Below are positions 36,549 through 46,482 of a stretch of 52,699 bases of DNA, in pieces. The position numbers and the translations under genes are program-made. Below the pieces are notes generated by a model that saw only the letters and a list, made by a program, of their open reading frames with translations, ran no database searches and was not told the origin of the DNA. Each line of letters starts with the position of its first letter. Position 1 is the stretch's first letter. Origin of the DNA: an uncultured bacterium. GTDB lineage: Bacteria; Bacteroidota; Bacteroidia; Bacteroidales; CAIWKO01. The stretch lies in NCBI GenBank assembly GCA_903862465.1, contig CAIOYH010000209.1:1-52699 (forward strand). The letters run 5' to 3'.

Positions 36549-36583
36549 CGGTGGACTAAAATTATAACTACACAAGTCCACCG
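36549..36583. repeat. Inverted repeat near the integrase remnant
   Basis: CGGTGGACT (36549-36557) and AGTCCACCG (36575-36583) are perfect 9-bp arms. Placement between a tRNA and an integrase start suits a recombinase-binding site, which is inference. Confidence 0.5.
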
Positions 36584-36644
36584 ATTATGTAAATTATGTA
36601 CTGTTTTGCAGTGTTTTGCGTGCCCTTGTTTTGTTTAAGTTGAG

Positions 36645-36652
36645 TACCTTTG
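36645..36652 (+). promoter_or_regulatory. -7 element of the remnant integrase gene
   Basis: TACCTTTG, 28 bases before the ATG at 36681. Confidence 0.45.
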
Positions 36653-36680
36653 CGACTATTATAAACTTAAATTATTTAAA

Positions 36681-36822
36681 CATGAAACATACAACATTCA
36701 GTGTTCTGTTATTTATTAAACGGACGAAAACATTAAGAAATTACCCACAACCATCTTCAAACATTTTTCACCCCATCCCTCCCCAACAAACAAAACTTTC
36801 CTACCTTTGCGCCTCATATTAG
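36681..36822 (+). pseudogene. Truncated N-terminus of a tyrosine recombinase/integrase
   Basis: The first 18-20 codons read MKHTTFSVLLFIKRTKTLRN. From memory this is the opening of Bacteroidota tyrosine recombinases (arm-DNA-binding domain, usually followed by N-G-E-A-P-I-Y-x-R-I-T). After that the frame runs into the leader of the next gene and stops after 46 codons. No catalytic domain follows. With tRNA-Ser just upstream, this looks like the end of a tRNA-integrated element after deletion. Confidence 0.55.
36802..36809 (+). promoter_or_regulatory. -7 element of the GH38 promoter
   Basis: TACCTTTG, 51 bases before the ATG at 36860. It lies inside the remnant integrase frame, which supports that frame being dead. 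Confidence 0.45.
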
Positions 36823-36859
36823 CTTATATAAATCAATTACGTGTTCTAACACCTATTTT

Positions 36860-39800
36860 ATGACGTTTCGTTTATCATCTTTCGTGCTCGCTGTGTGCTT
36901 TTTTGTGGTTAGTTCTGCATTTTGCCAAATTAATATACCCCTGTTGGGAAGCCATAAAATTATTGGTGGATATACACGGGAGACTGAAGGAGAAATTATT
37001 TCGTACTTTTCGTCGTGCCCCAATTTTGCAACAGATGCGTTGCTCACCCGCTGCAATGATGGCAAGAAGAATATAAGTTGGCAAACAGAGGGGGTATCAG
37101 AACAAACCGACCATGGGTTCTACTACTTTTATTGGTTATCGGGTCATTCGAGTGGCACAAGTGGAGCCGACAGAGCTTTCGATGTTATGATTAATGGCGA
37201 AAAATACCTTACGTTTACCACTCCTGCCAAAAAGTCGCCACCCTTTACATGGAAATTTACCGGAAAAGATTCTGTTGCCGTGGTGTTCGAAGCTACAAAT
37301 AAAGATATCCATAATGATGTGTTTGGCAATATGTATCTGCGTGTTCCTGAAAAGTTAATCACCAAAGGCAAACCCCTTAACCTAAGCATCACCGGGCATG
37401 CCGAAAAAAGCAACGATTGGTTTATGGTGTTCCGCTATGCGTTCACCGAAAAAGCACGGTGCATCCCCGCCCCCTTGTTGATTAACACAGAAAAGGGGAT
37501 TAAACAAATTCTCCAAGTTTACCTAGACCATATTGACCCGAATACGAAAGAAATTAATATCAACGTGAATGCTATCGTCCAAAAGGCGCCAATTCAAACG
37601 GGGTTTAACTATATTGAAATCCCCATCGACACCGTATCCAAACCAACCCAACTCACCATAAGCCTGCAAAGCGGAGAAGCAATATTCAAACAAATTAAAC
37701 TGATGCAGCAGCCTGTTCATTACAGAGAAGTGGATATCATTCATCATAGTCATAATGATATAGGATATTCCCACGTACAGGAGCAAGTGATGAGTATTCA
37801 GCAACAAAACATTCTAGATGCCCTCGAACAGATAGACAAAACTGCTTCATACCCTCAAGCAAGCCGATTTAAATGGAATATTGAATGCCTTTGGCCTCTT
37901 GAATATTTTATGAAACATGCCGTCGAAAAAGACAAAAAGCGCTTCACAGAAGCAGTCCTAAACAAAGATATAGCCCTTTCAGGCTTTTATGTAGGTGTGA
38001 TGATGGGCCTTTGTTCTGCTAAAGAACTCGAATGGATTATGGAATATGCCAACAATTTGAAAAAGACCTACCCTTTCCCAATACAAACTGCTATGCTTTC
38101 TGATATTCCGGGCATGAGCTGGAGCATCACCGATGCGATGGTAAAAAGCAATCTCCACTATTTATCCAACGGTCCCAACTATTCTGAAACCCTTCCCGAC
38201 AGAGGCGATAGAATTGGAGCCACCATTCGCGAATTAGGCGACAAACCCTTCTACTGGAAAACCACCGACAACAAAAACAAAATCCTCGTGTGGACTGTAG
38301 GTCGGGGCTACAACCTCTTCCACCAAATACCTGCTGAAAATATAGCAGACAAAATCAAGGAGAAATTAGTTGCTTACCTGATGGAGTTAGACACCACCCA
38401 TTACCCCTATGATATGGTGCAATTGCGCTATACCATCAAATCCGATAATGGTCCAGTGGATAAGAATCTAAGCGATTTTGTGCAGAATTGGAACGCCACC
38501 TATTACTCCCCTAAGCTTGTTATTTCAGGCGTTGACGACATGATGCAACGGTTTGAAAAGAAATATGGTGGTGTGCTCCCCACCTATTTCGGTGATTTCA
38601 CTCCCTATTGGGAGGATGGGGCTTATTCCACTGCTGCCGAAGAGGCTGAAACGCGCATGCTGAGCAACCACATCAGCCAGTTAGAGCAGCTAGCCGAAAT
38701 CAATAAAGATAAGTCCGTCAATCCTCAATGGTTCTACGAAGCTCACAAAAACATCATCATGTTTAACGAACACACCTGGGGCGCCTGGAACAGCATTTCT
38801 TCCCCCGACGATGATTTCACCGTTAGTCAGTGGGCTTATAAAAAAGCCTTCATTGATTCTGCTAAAATGTATTTGGCAAAAATTGAATCTGTTTTGCTTC
38901 CAACAAACTTGAATAAAGATGAACTTGTGGTTTATAATAGCTTGGCTTACGTTCGTACTGTTTATGTGGAAACAAGCCTCCCCATAAATCAAAAAGGGAA
39001 TATATTGATTGATGAAAAAGGACAGAGGTTCTTCTTTCAAAAGCTTAACAACGGAAACATCTGTTTTATTGCAAAAGATATCCCTGCACAAGGTGCTAAA
39101 ACCTATCGTCTGGCAATATCAGATTCCATCCCAAATTATAAAGAGCCCTTAAACACCTTAATTGCTGACCCTATCACTGGCGCACTCAGCACCTATCTTT
39201 ATGATGGCAAACAATGTGTTGACACAACTAAGTTCTCAGGCTTAAATCAGGCTATTTATATCAAAGGATTATATCCCACAGTTCAAAGCCACTCTCACGC
39301 AAATAAAATCTCTTTACTAGAAGATGGACCCATAAAAAAGACCCTACGAATTGATTGCAGCCTCGATGGAACAAACAATCTTTCCTATTATTACACCGTG
39401 TTTTGCGATTTGACCTATGTGCAATTAACCACCCTGATAGATAAAAAACCCATACGCGACAAAGAGTCCCTGCATATTGCCTTTCCTTTTAACATGAATT
39501 ATCCTGTGAATCGCATAGGCATTTCCGACACCTTTTATATCCTAGGCAAAGGTCAGATACCCGGCGCTAACCATGATTTCTATTCCGTGCAACGATGGAT
39601 TGATGTCAGCAATTCCGATTACGGCATTACCTTAAGCTCACCTCAAGCTGCCTTATTTGAAATCGGCAGCCTAACCGATGAGCGACCTTTAAACAATTCC
39701 GTTAAAGCATGGAAACCGCAAGCCACTCCCTCCGCCACACTATTTTTATACGCATTAAACAATTATTGGAACACAAACTTTAAAGCAGACCAAAGCGGAG

Positions 39801-39907
39801 AGATTCGCTTCGATTGCTATCTGCAGTTTCATCATCAATTTGATATCAACAATGCAAAACACTTTGGTGAAGAAATGACCAACCCACCCATTGTTTGGTG
39901 GCGATAG
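36860..39907 (+). CDS. Glycoside hydrolase family 38-like alpha-mannosidase
   Basis: A 1015-residue secreted protein with a signal peptide (FRLSSFVLAVCFFVVSSAFC). An N-terminal beta region precedes the GH38 catalytic part, which opens with HHSHNDIGYSHV near residue 294 (compare H-x-H-N-D-P-G-W), giving the zinc-binding His and Asp. The probable nucleophile Asp is in MLSDIPGMSW near residue 414. A long beta-rich C-terminus follows. GH38 enzymes remove alpha-mannose from N-glycans. The I and Y in place of the usual P and W are unusual, so specificity may differ. It heads the glycan cluster and is transcribed toward the GH3 gene, ending 6 bases from it. Confidence 0.85.
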   Translation: MTFRLSSFVLAVCFFVVSSAFCQINIPLLGSHKIIGGYTRETEGEIISYFSSCPNFATDALLTRCNDGKKNISWQTEGVSEQTDHGFYYFYWLSGHSSGTSGADRAFDVMINGEKYLTFTTPAKKSPPFTWKFTGKDSVAVVFEATNKDIHNDVFGNMYLRVPEKLITKGKPLNLSITGHAEKSNDWFMVFRYAFTEKARCIPAPLLINTEKGIKQILQVYLDHIDPNTKEININVNAIVQKAPIQTGFNYIEIPIDTVSKPTQLTISLQSGEAIFKQIKLMQQPVHYREVDIIHHSHNDIGYSHVQEQVMSIQQQNILDALEQIDKTASYPQASRFKWNIECLWPLEYFMKHAVEKDKKRFTEAVLNKDIALSGFYVGVMMGLCSAKELEWIMEYANNLKKTYPFPIQTAMLSDIPGMSWSITDAMVKSNLHYLSNGPNYSETLPDRGDRIGATIRELGDKPFYWKTTDNKNKILVWTVGRGYNLFHQIPAENIADKIKEKLVAYLMELDTTHYPYDMVQLRYTIKSDNGPVDKNLSDFVQNWNATYYSPKLVISGVDDMMQRFEKKYGGVLPTYFGDFTPYWEDGAYSTAAEEAETRMLSNHISQLEQLAEINKDKSVNPQWFYEAHKNIIMFNEHTWGAWNSISSPDDDFTVSQWAYKKAFIDSAKMYLAKIESVLLPTNLNKDELVVYNSLAYVRTVYVETSLPINQKGNILIDEKGQRFFFQKLNNGNICFIAKDIPAQGAKTYRLAISDSIPNYKEPLNTLIADPITGALSTYLYDGKQCVDTTKFSGLNQAIYIKGLYPTVQSHSHANKISLLEDGPIKKTLRIDCSLDGTNNLSYYYTVFCDLTYVQLTTLIDKKPIRDKESLHIAFPFNMNYPVNRIGISDTFYILGKGQIPGANHDFYSVQRWIDVSNSDYGITLSSPQAALFEIGSLTDERPLNNSVKAWKPQATPSATLFLYALNNYWNTNFKADQSGEIRFDCYLQFHHQFDINNAKHFGEEMTNPPIVWWR

Positions 39908-39913
39908 CACTAT

Positions 39914-42577
39914 TTATTCCACCACCCGTATCATCTCCCGCAACCGAATATCTTTACACGAAGCCCCAATCATGATCCGGAAATCCCCCGCCTCAACAAG
40001 CTTTTTCATATCTATGTTCAACATAGAAAGCATTTCAGGCGTAATCATAAAACTCATTTCGCGGCTTTCCCCTGCTTTCAAATGTATTCTTTGAAACCCC
40101 TTTAACTCCGTGATTGGTCGCGCCACTGATGCCAGTTCATCATGAATATATAATTGAACCACTTCATCGCCTTCCGTTTTTCCGATGTTGGTTACCGTAC
40201 ATTTTACCAATGTAGAATCCCCCGCTGCGAAACGCTTCTTTTCGATTTCCAATCCCGAATACGCAAAGCTCGTATAACTCAAACCATAACCAAATGGAAA
40301 CAACGGCTGCCCCGTCATATCATCATAATCGTCGCCCCGCCCCGTAGGTTTATGATTGTACACCAACGGCAATTGTCCTTCCGACACAGGAAACGTAATT
40401 GGCAACCGCCCAGCCGGATTATAATCCCCAAACAAAACTTTCGCCACAGCATCCCCACCTTCCTCTCCGGGATACCACACATCCAACACAGCAGGAATTT
40501 TCGCCAACCAATTGTTCATCGTTATCGCGCTGCCTCCAACTAACACCACTACAACAGGCTTGCCACTCAGCGCTATCCTACTGATAAGCTCCTCCTGCCG
40601 CCCGGGCAACACCAACATAGCTCTATCGCGAAACTCACCTTCTTCAATGCCTGCTACCACTATGGTCACGTCGCTACTCTTAGCAATCGCAACAGCTTTC
40701 TCAATTTCAACCTCCTCACTATCTTCTATCCCATAATTCCAAACCAGATTAAACCGTGCATTCCCCGTAGGCTCATAATATTCTACCCGAAGGCTGTATT
40801 CCTTATCCTTTTCAAAAGTATAATCCCTCACTATCGTCTGTTTCCCCACCTTTTTCCAATCATCTATCAGCAAACTATCGTTCACGTAAAGCCTATAGCC
40901 ATCATTCCCATCTATCCCAATCTTAAACCTCCCCGATTCCGGAACTTTCAGTTTTCCCGTCCATCTAACCGAATAGAAATCATACGTCAGTTTATCGGGG
41001 TCAGGCGAATACAGCGTCCATTGAAACTGCAATTGCGCATCAATACGCGTCAAGGCAGCTTTCCCACATAAAGTGATGTTATTGAAGTATTCACCAAACA
41101 TTCCCACTTGCGTTTTACCATCCACATTACACGACAAAAAATCTGAAGCCACCGTTTGATATGCCCTCGTCACCCTTGCACATCCTTTCGCATACCCCAC
41201 CTCCACCTCTTTCCCCGCTCTATTTTTAATCCCATCCAGAATGTTCACAGGGCTATTTCCATTTCCACTATATCCTCCCAAACGTCCTTCCACCGCATCC
41301 GCCCCAACCACAGCAATACTCCTAATATCCCCAGAAAGCGGCAAAGTCTTGTTCTCATTCTTCAGCAATACTATAGATTCTAGCGCAGCCTGCTTCGCAA
41401 TCCTTCTATGCGCATCATTTCCACTCCATTTCGCGGCTGCTGCCACATCAACATACGGATGCTCAAACAGCCCAAGCCTAAATTTTATCCGCAACACCCT
41501 CGCCACAGCACTGTCTATAGTGCTCTGATTTATACTTCCATCCTTAAACGGTGGCATAAAAAGTTTTTCATGCTCTATAGAAGTCTGAAAAATCACATCC
41601 AATCCATTATTTATTGATTTTGCAGCCGACTCAGGATAATCCTTCGCCGTAAAATGCAACACATTAGCGCCTCCTGTCGCTCCCGCATCCGAAATCACAA
41701 ACCCTTTAAATCCCCATTCCTTTTTCAACAATTGATTCAACAACCAGTCGTTAGCACTGCAGGGACTCCCGTCCAACGAATTATACGCCGTCATCACCGA
41801 CCTTGCCCCGCCCCGCTTAAAACAAGCCTCGAATGGCGGCAGATAAACCTCCCGCAACAAACGCTCGTTCCAGCAGATAGGATAACTATCGCGCCCCCCA
41901 TCGCCCTCATTTGCCACGAAATGTTTCGGCGTCGCAACGATGCCATTCCGCTCAAATTCACTCACAAACGCCACAGCCATCTCCGCCACCAGAAAAGGAT
42001 CCTCGCCGTACGTCTCCTCAGTCCTTCCCCAGCGAACATCCGTAGCAACATTAACCACCGGCGACAGAACCATCCTTATGCCCCGCGTTTTGCACTCCAC
42101 AGCAATCGCGCCCGACACATTATGCATCAGCCCAATATCCCATGTAGCCGCCAGCCCAATTGACTGTGGAAACGCCGTCGCCCCGCTTCTCACCAGCCCA
42201 TGCAGCGCCTCATCAAACGGAATCACAGGTATTCCAAGCCTGCTTTCGTTGCGAAAAAAACGTTGCATTTCGTTCACTTTTTCAGCAGTTTTTACGGCTG
42301 AATTCCTAGCACTCATCTTCAATATTTGATGAGCCGCATCATCATCCTTATCCGTTTCTGTAATCTCGAAACCAAACAAACCACTTCTATAAACCGTCGT
42401 ATCCTTCCCCATATCTCCCGGAATCATAAACAATTGCCGAAACTTCTCCTCAGCCGTCATCACCCCCAACAAACTCCTCACCCTAGCCTCCACCGAAGCC
42501 AGCGAATCTTTATATATCTGGGCTTTAATCTGAAAACCAAACAGTACGAAAAGCACTATGGGAACTATTTTTTTCAT
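39914..42577 (-). CDS. Glycoside hydrolase family 3 with inserted PA14 domain
   Basis: An 887-residue secreted beta-glycosidase with a signal peptide (MKKIVPIVLFVLFGFQIKA). The N-terminal TIM-barrel part has ATPKHFVANEGDGGRDS near residue 215 and the nucleophile Asp in GFVISDAG near residue 295. The second domain is interrupted by a PA14 module at about residues 490-625 (FGEYFNN..., GRFKIGIDGNDGYRLYVND), as in Bacteroidota GH3 enzymes. The C-terminal FnIII-like domain includes VTNIGKTEGDEVVQLYIHD. It likely cleaves beta-glucosides or beta-xylosides. It is the last gene on the minus strand of the glycan cluster. Confidence 0.93.
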   Translation of the reverse strand: MKKIVPIVLFVLFGFQIKAQIYKDSLASVEARVRSLLGVMTAEEKFRQLFMIPGDMGKDTTVYRSGLFGFEITETDKDDDAAHQILKMSARNSAVKTAEKVNEMQRFFRNESRLGIPVIPFDEALHGLVRSGATAFPQSIGLAATWDIGLMHNVSGAIAVECKTRGIRMVLSPVVNVATDVRWGRTEETYGEDPFLVAEMAVAFVSEFERNGIVATPKHFVANEGDGGRDSYPICWNERLLREVYLPPFEACFKRGGARSVMTAYNSLDGSPCSANDWLLNQLLKKEWGFKGFVISDAGATGGANVLHFTAKDYPESAAKSINNGLDVIFQTSIEHEKLFMPPFKDGSINQSTIDSAVARVLRIKFRLGLFEHPYVDVAAAAKWSGNDAHRRIAKQAALESIVLLKNENKTLPLSGDIRSIAVVGADAVEGRLGGYSGNGNSPVNILDGIKNRAGKEVEVGYAKGCARVTRAYQTVASDFLSCNVDGKTQVGMFGEYFNNITLCGKAALTRIDAQLQFQWTLYSPDPDKLTYDFYSVRWTGKLKVPESGRFKIGIDGNDGYRLYVNDSLLIDDWKKVGKQTIVRDYTFEKDKEYSLRVEYYEPTGNARFNLVWNYGIEDSEEVEIEKAVAIAKSSDVTIVVAGIEEGEFRDRAMLVLPGRQEELISRIALSGKPVVVVLVGGSAITMNNWLAKIPAVLDVWYPGEEGGDAVAKVLFGDYNPAGRLPITFPVSEGQLPLVYNHKPTGRGDDYDDMTGQPLFPFGYGLSYTSFAYSGLEIEKKRFAAGDSTLVKCTVTNIGKTEGDEVVQLYIHDELASVARPITELKGFQRIHLKAGESREMSFMITPEMLSMLNIDMKKLVEAGDFRIMIGASCKDIRLREMIRVVE

Positions 42578-42655
42578 GGTTAGGTTCTTTTTGAGAGGAT
42601 TTCAGATGATGAAGATACGGAAAAAGCGGAATCAGGAATGGCCATGACTGTCGAG

Positions 42656-44125
42656 CTATAGTTCAAACTTAACTACGGAGGCATAATCCGAAGGAGGATG
42701 GTTGCGCAGAGCAGTCGGGATGATGATCTCAGTATTGCCGTTGGTGCTTTTCCAGGTGAGGGTCTTATTGCTACCTAGCAAAGTGGCTTTGCTGCCTTGA
42801 GGCGGCGTCCAGTTGTTGATCTTAATGAGGGCAGGCAGGGTCTTTTCGTTTTCGGCTACCAGATAAATGACAAATACTGCCTTCTCAACGGTGGTGAAAA
42901 CCACATTGCCCGACTGATAAGGCGCCACAGGTTTGCTGCCGTAAATGGCAACATTGTTCACGCCCATCCACTTCCCTATCTCTTCCAAACGCTGATAAGC
43001 TACGGGATCGAAATCGCCATCAGGGCCGGGACCAATATTCAGTAGCAGATTACCTCCGCGCGAAACTATGGTGCACAAGGTATGTATCAGTTCACGGGCC
43101 GGTTTGTATGTGTCGTTCGGAACATAACTCCAACTAGTAGCCATGGTCATACAGGTTTCCCAGGGATAGGACAAAGGCTTTTCGGGTATCTGTTGTTCGG
43201 GGGTGAGGTAGTTTTGATTGGGACCTTCTACAGCACGGTCCACCACTAGCAGACCAGGCTGTTTCAGCCTTGCTTTAGCGACAATAGTATCCATGTCGAT
43301 ATCCTGGTTTTGCGGATTGCGTGCCCAACGCGATCCCTCATAGGTTTCTAGCAGATAATTTTTCACCTCTTCGTCTGTGGTTTTTCTCACCCAGCCGCCA
43401 TCGAGCCATAGGATGTCGATTTTGCCATAATCAGTCATCAGTTCGTCGATCTGATGGTGGGTAAACTCAGTAAATTTTTTCCATTCCTCAGGATGCTTGG
43501 CTATGGAATAGTTGCAATTGCGGTCGACAGCCGGAAATTTCTTCCACCAATAATATTCGGTATGCCAATCGGGTTTGGAGAAATAAGCACCTGTCCAGAA
43601 ATTTTCTTTTCTAAAGGCCGCAAAGATCTCTTTGGCAATATTGCTTCGGGGGTTTGCCGAAAAGGGTGTTTTGGGGTCGGTAATTTTATAATCGGTATAT
43701 TTCGAGTCGAACATACAAAAACCATCATGATGCTTGGTGGTAAATATCACATACTTCATGCCCGCATTTTTTGCGGCAGCGGCCCATTTCTCCGGATTGA
43801 ATTTAACCGGGTTGAAGGTTTGCTGTAAGGTTTCGTATTCTTTTACATAGTCGTTATAGTTTTCGCTTTTCCCTTTTTTTCTGCCTCCTGTTGCCCAACT
43901 CAGGTCTTCGGGGCATATACTCCAACTTTCTACTATACCCCATTCCGAATAAGTTCCCCAATGCATCAGCAGCCCGAATTTCAAATCCTGCCATTGACTC
44001 AGTTTCCTAATCACCAACGAATCTTGCGGTGGAAAGTATTTCTGTTCTTCGTGCTGAGCTTTCAGGTTGATGCTGAGCATCATCAAGAAAACCAGCGTAC
44101 ACAATGTTAGTAAAGTCTTTTTCAT
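42656..44125 (-). CDS. Alpha-L-fucosidase, GH29 (first copy)
   Basis: A 489-residue secreted enzyme with a signal peptide (MKKTLLTLCTLVFLMMLSINLKA). GH29 signatures are LKFGLLMHWGTYSEWG near residue 49, YVIFTTKHHDGFCMFDS near 125, and the nucleophile Asp in IDILWLDGGW near residue 241. A small C-terminal beta domain ends at VVKFEL. It removes alpha-linked fucose. It begins 3 bases after the DUF4838 gene and is clearly co-transcribed with it. A second, divergent GH29 gene lies at 46483. Confidence 0.93.
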   Translation of the reverse strand: MKKTLLTLCTLVFLMMLSINLKAQHEEQKYFPPQDSLVIRKLSQWQDLKFGLLMHWGTYSEWGIVESWSICPEDLSWATGGRKKGKSENYNDYVKEYETLQQTFNPVKFNPEKWAAAAKNAGMKYVIFTTKHHDGFCMFDSKYTDYKITDPKTPFSANPRSNIAKEIFAAFRKENFWTGAYFSKPDWHTEYYWWKKFPAVDRNCNYSIAKHPEEWKKFTEFTHHQIDELMTDYGKIDILWLDGGWVRKTTDEEVKNYLLETYEGSRWARNPQNQDIDMDTIVAKARLKQPGLLVVDRAVEGPNQNYLTPEQQIPEKPLSYPWETCMTMATSWSYVPNDTYKPARELIHTLCTIVSRGGNLLLNIGPGPDGDFDPVAYQRLEEIGKWMGVNNVAIYGSKPVAPYQSGNVVFTTVEKAVFVIYLVAENEKTLPALIKINNWTPPQGSKATLLGSNKTLTWKSTNGNTEIIIPTALRNHPPSDYASVVKFEL

Positions 44126-44128
44126 GGT

Positions 44129-46399
44129 TTAGTTTATTTCAATTTCGTCTAAAAATATCCAGGAATCGCCATCAATCACCCCTGTCCATTTTGGCATTTT
44201 GCCCTGATTCTTACAAATTACTCTGATGTATTTCGCCTGAACGCCCTTCCCGCTATTTATTATAACCGAAAAGGGCACCACTTGCTTTTCGAGTTTCTCA
44301 CCGGCTTTGGGATTTTTATAACTACCACAATTGATAAACGTTTTCCCATCGGTGGAACAACTGATACAAATTTCAGAAGGAGCCAATATCCACGATTGTG
44401 AATTATCCAGACAATTCAGTTTGAATTCTTTCACCAATTGCGTTTCCTTGAGTTCCAGCGTAGCTTCCATATCCTTTCCCCACCATCCCAACCATAGGGC
44501 GAAATAATTGTTGGTGCCGAACACCCCGTCAATTAGTGTGTTGGTACCCTCGGCAGGATAGGAAGGCGAACTAGGTTCTTTATAAGTAATGCTTTTTACC
44601 TTTGTATAACTTGATGAAACGCCCTTGTTGAAATAGCTCTGCATGTTCTTTTCATAAACATCGGGAGGGATTCCTGCTTCGTGAAAGATGGGTGGTCCAT
44701 ATTGCTTAGCATGAGCAATCAGGTCGTTTAATATGGTTTGTGCCTGTTTCTTTACCTGAAAATTACCATCTGTTTTTTGTTCAAATATCCAATTGGGCGT
44801 ATGCGGCATCATCTGGCAAACCTCAAGCCATGCATAACGAACTCCCTGCAGTGCATTTTCTACTCTGATTGTTTTAATTGTATCGTTTTCGACTGCCTTC
44901 AATGCTTTATCGAACAACGAAAAATACGTTGAAAGTAATTGTGGCGACAGATAACCATCTTTATGCGTGGATGCAGGCTCGTAAAGCGTTAGTTGTTTCT
45001 GAGATTTCTGTAATTCAGATGTCATCAATTCGATATAGCTTTTGATAAAAGGAGCGGCTGCACCATAATATCCTTGCAGAAAATCATTCATCATACTATC
45101 GGTATTTAAATTGACGTTCCACATCAGCTTTGCGAGCAAATAGCCCCTTAAATCGGTGAAGTCGGTATTTTCTGCAGTAAATCCCTGCTCGAACATCATG
45201 GTAGCATGGTTCTTTTTAAAGAACTTAAGGTTTGGCTGCAATACATTGAAGTTGGGAAAAGGGAGCAATGAATTAGAAAAATTCACCACATAATCCCAAA
45301 CCAGAATGTTATCCGTGATTTTCGACCAACCTTTGATGTCGCTTGCAAAACCACCTGCTGACGTATCGGCTTCAATAGATTTGCTCCGGTCGCACTCTAT
45401 GGTACAAAGCATAATATTGACATTGGAAGCGGGTTTGCTTATTTGTGGTGGTTTGCGGCTGTATTGATATGCGAGTGTTGATATAATTTTATCGGGAAAA
45501 GCTGCTGCTACCTTATTCACAAAACGTATGATGCTGCCCGATGGAGAACCTTCTACGCTGTCAATAGCGCGGCATTTATCACATTCGCAATAGCCGTAAT
45601 TATCCATCTGACTCACCGACCAGTATTTCGCATTGGGATTGTCTGCCATGAGTTTGCTTAAGGTATTCATCACAATTCTAAGCACATCAGGATTGCTGAG
45701 ACACAATTGCGCCTGATTTCTGACGCCGGAACGCAATGCATAATATTCAGGATGCGCAGTAAAATAATCCGATGGAGGCACCAAGGTATGAAGGGTATGC
45801 ACCCACAATCCCCAGTCTTTAGAAATATCCCAGCCTTTAGAATTATCGTCGTGCAGGGTGTTGCTTAGCTTTTGCCAGTTGTTGAAAGGCTTATAGAACC
45901 CATTGTTATTATAAGAAACCCTGAAATCGAAAGAAGGGTTTTCAGTTATATTAATCTGCGGGATTTCCAGCCGCTGATGTTTGGGAATGATCAGCAGGTT
46001 TTTGCTATAGCAGCGACAATCTAGATAGTTTTCTAAAAAGGTATAGACCGCAAATTCCAACCCCGCATAGGTTAGGGCATAAAAGCAAACATCAGTTGCT
46101 GTTGTATTAATAATAAATCCGTCGCCTGCAATTTTACTAAAGACAGGTTTATTGTCCAACTCAAACCGGAAGTTATGTTGCGCAATATTTTTGCCATCTG
46201 AAAAAGCAAGTTTTACATCGGTAGATGCAGCAAAATACATGGCAAAAATTAATGATACGTCTTTCGATGCATCATCTGTTCCGGTGATTATCTGAAAACT
46301 GCTTACTCCATTTTCAGCTAGCACCAATTTTTGTGCATCAGCAACATTCATAAATAACATCACCGCTATAACAACCAAAAAAAACTTTCCAATATTCAT
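44129..46399 (-). CDS. DUF4838 protein with C-terminal F5/8-type C domain
   Basis: A 756-residue secreted protein with a signal peptide (FFLVVIAVMLFMNVADA). An N-terminal alpha/beta domain resembles that of GH20/GH67-type enzymes. The DUF4838 core follows at about 165-480 (NPSFDFRVSYNNNGFY, WVHTLHTLVPPSDYF, NYGYCECDKCRAID, with the C-x-C-x-x-C typical of the family). The C-terminal domain at about 600-756 looks like a discoidin/F5-8C carbohydrate-binding module (STDGKTFINCGSYKNP, AKYIRVICKNQGKMP). Its activity is not established but probably glycosidic. It is coupled to GH29. Confidence 0.85.
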   Translation of the reverse strand: MNIGKFFLVVIAVMLFMNVADAQKLVLAENGVSSFQIITGTDDASKDVSLIFAMYFAASTDVKLAFSDGKNIAQHNFRFELDNKPVFSKIAGDGFIINTTATDVCFYALTYAGLEFAVYTFLENYLDCRCYSKNLLIIPKHQRLEIPQINITENPSFDFRVSYNNNGFYKPFNNWQKLSNTLHDDNSKGWDISKDWGLWVHTLHTLVPPSDYFTAHPEYYALRSGVRNQAQLCLSNPDVLRIVMNTLSKLMADNPNAKYWSVSQMDNYGYCECDKCRAIDSVEGSPSGSIIRFVNKVAAAFPDKIISTLAYQYSRKPPQISKPASNVNIMLCTIECDRSKSIEADTSAGGFASDIKGWSKITDNILVWDYVVNFSNSLLPFPNFNVLQPNLKFFKKNHATMMFEQGFTAENTDFTDLRGYLLAKLMWNVNLNTDSMMNDFLQGYYGAAAPFIKSYIELMTSELQKSQKQLTLYEPASTHKDGYLSPQLLSTYFSLFDKALKAVENDTIKTIRVENALQGVRYAWLEVCQMMPHTPNWIFEQKTDGNFQVKKQAQTILNDLIAHAKQYGPPIFHEAGIPPDVYEKNMQSYFNKGVSSSYTKVKSITYKEPSSPSYPAEGTNTLIDGVFGTNNYFALWLGWWGKDMEATLELKETQLVKEFKLNCLDNSQSWILAPSEICISCSTDGKTFINCGSYKNPKAGEKLEKQVVPFSVIINSGKGVQAKYIRVICKNQGKMPKWTGVIDGDSWIFLDEIEIN

Positions 46400-46431
46400 T
46401 TCAATTTACCTTTTTCCTTGTACCTTTTACA

Positions 46432-46473
46432 ATTTACCATTTACCATTTACCATTTACCATTTACCATTTACC
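46432..46473. repeat. 7-bp tandem repeat (ATTTACC) x6
   Basis: Six exact copies between the second GH29 gene and the DUF4838 gene, with related TTTACCTTT words around them. It could be a variable-number spacer in a promoter or leader. Confidence 0.9.
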
Positions 46474-46482
46474 TTTTATCTT

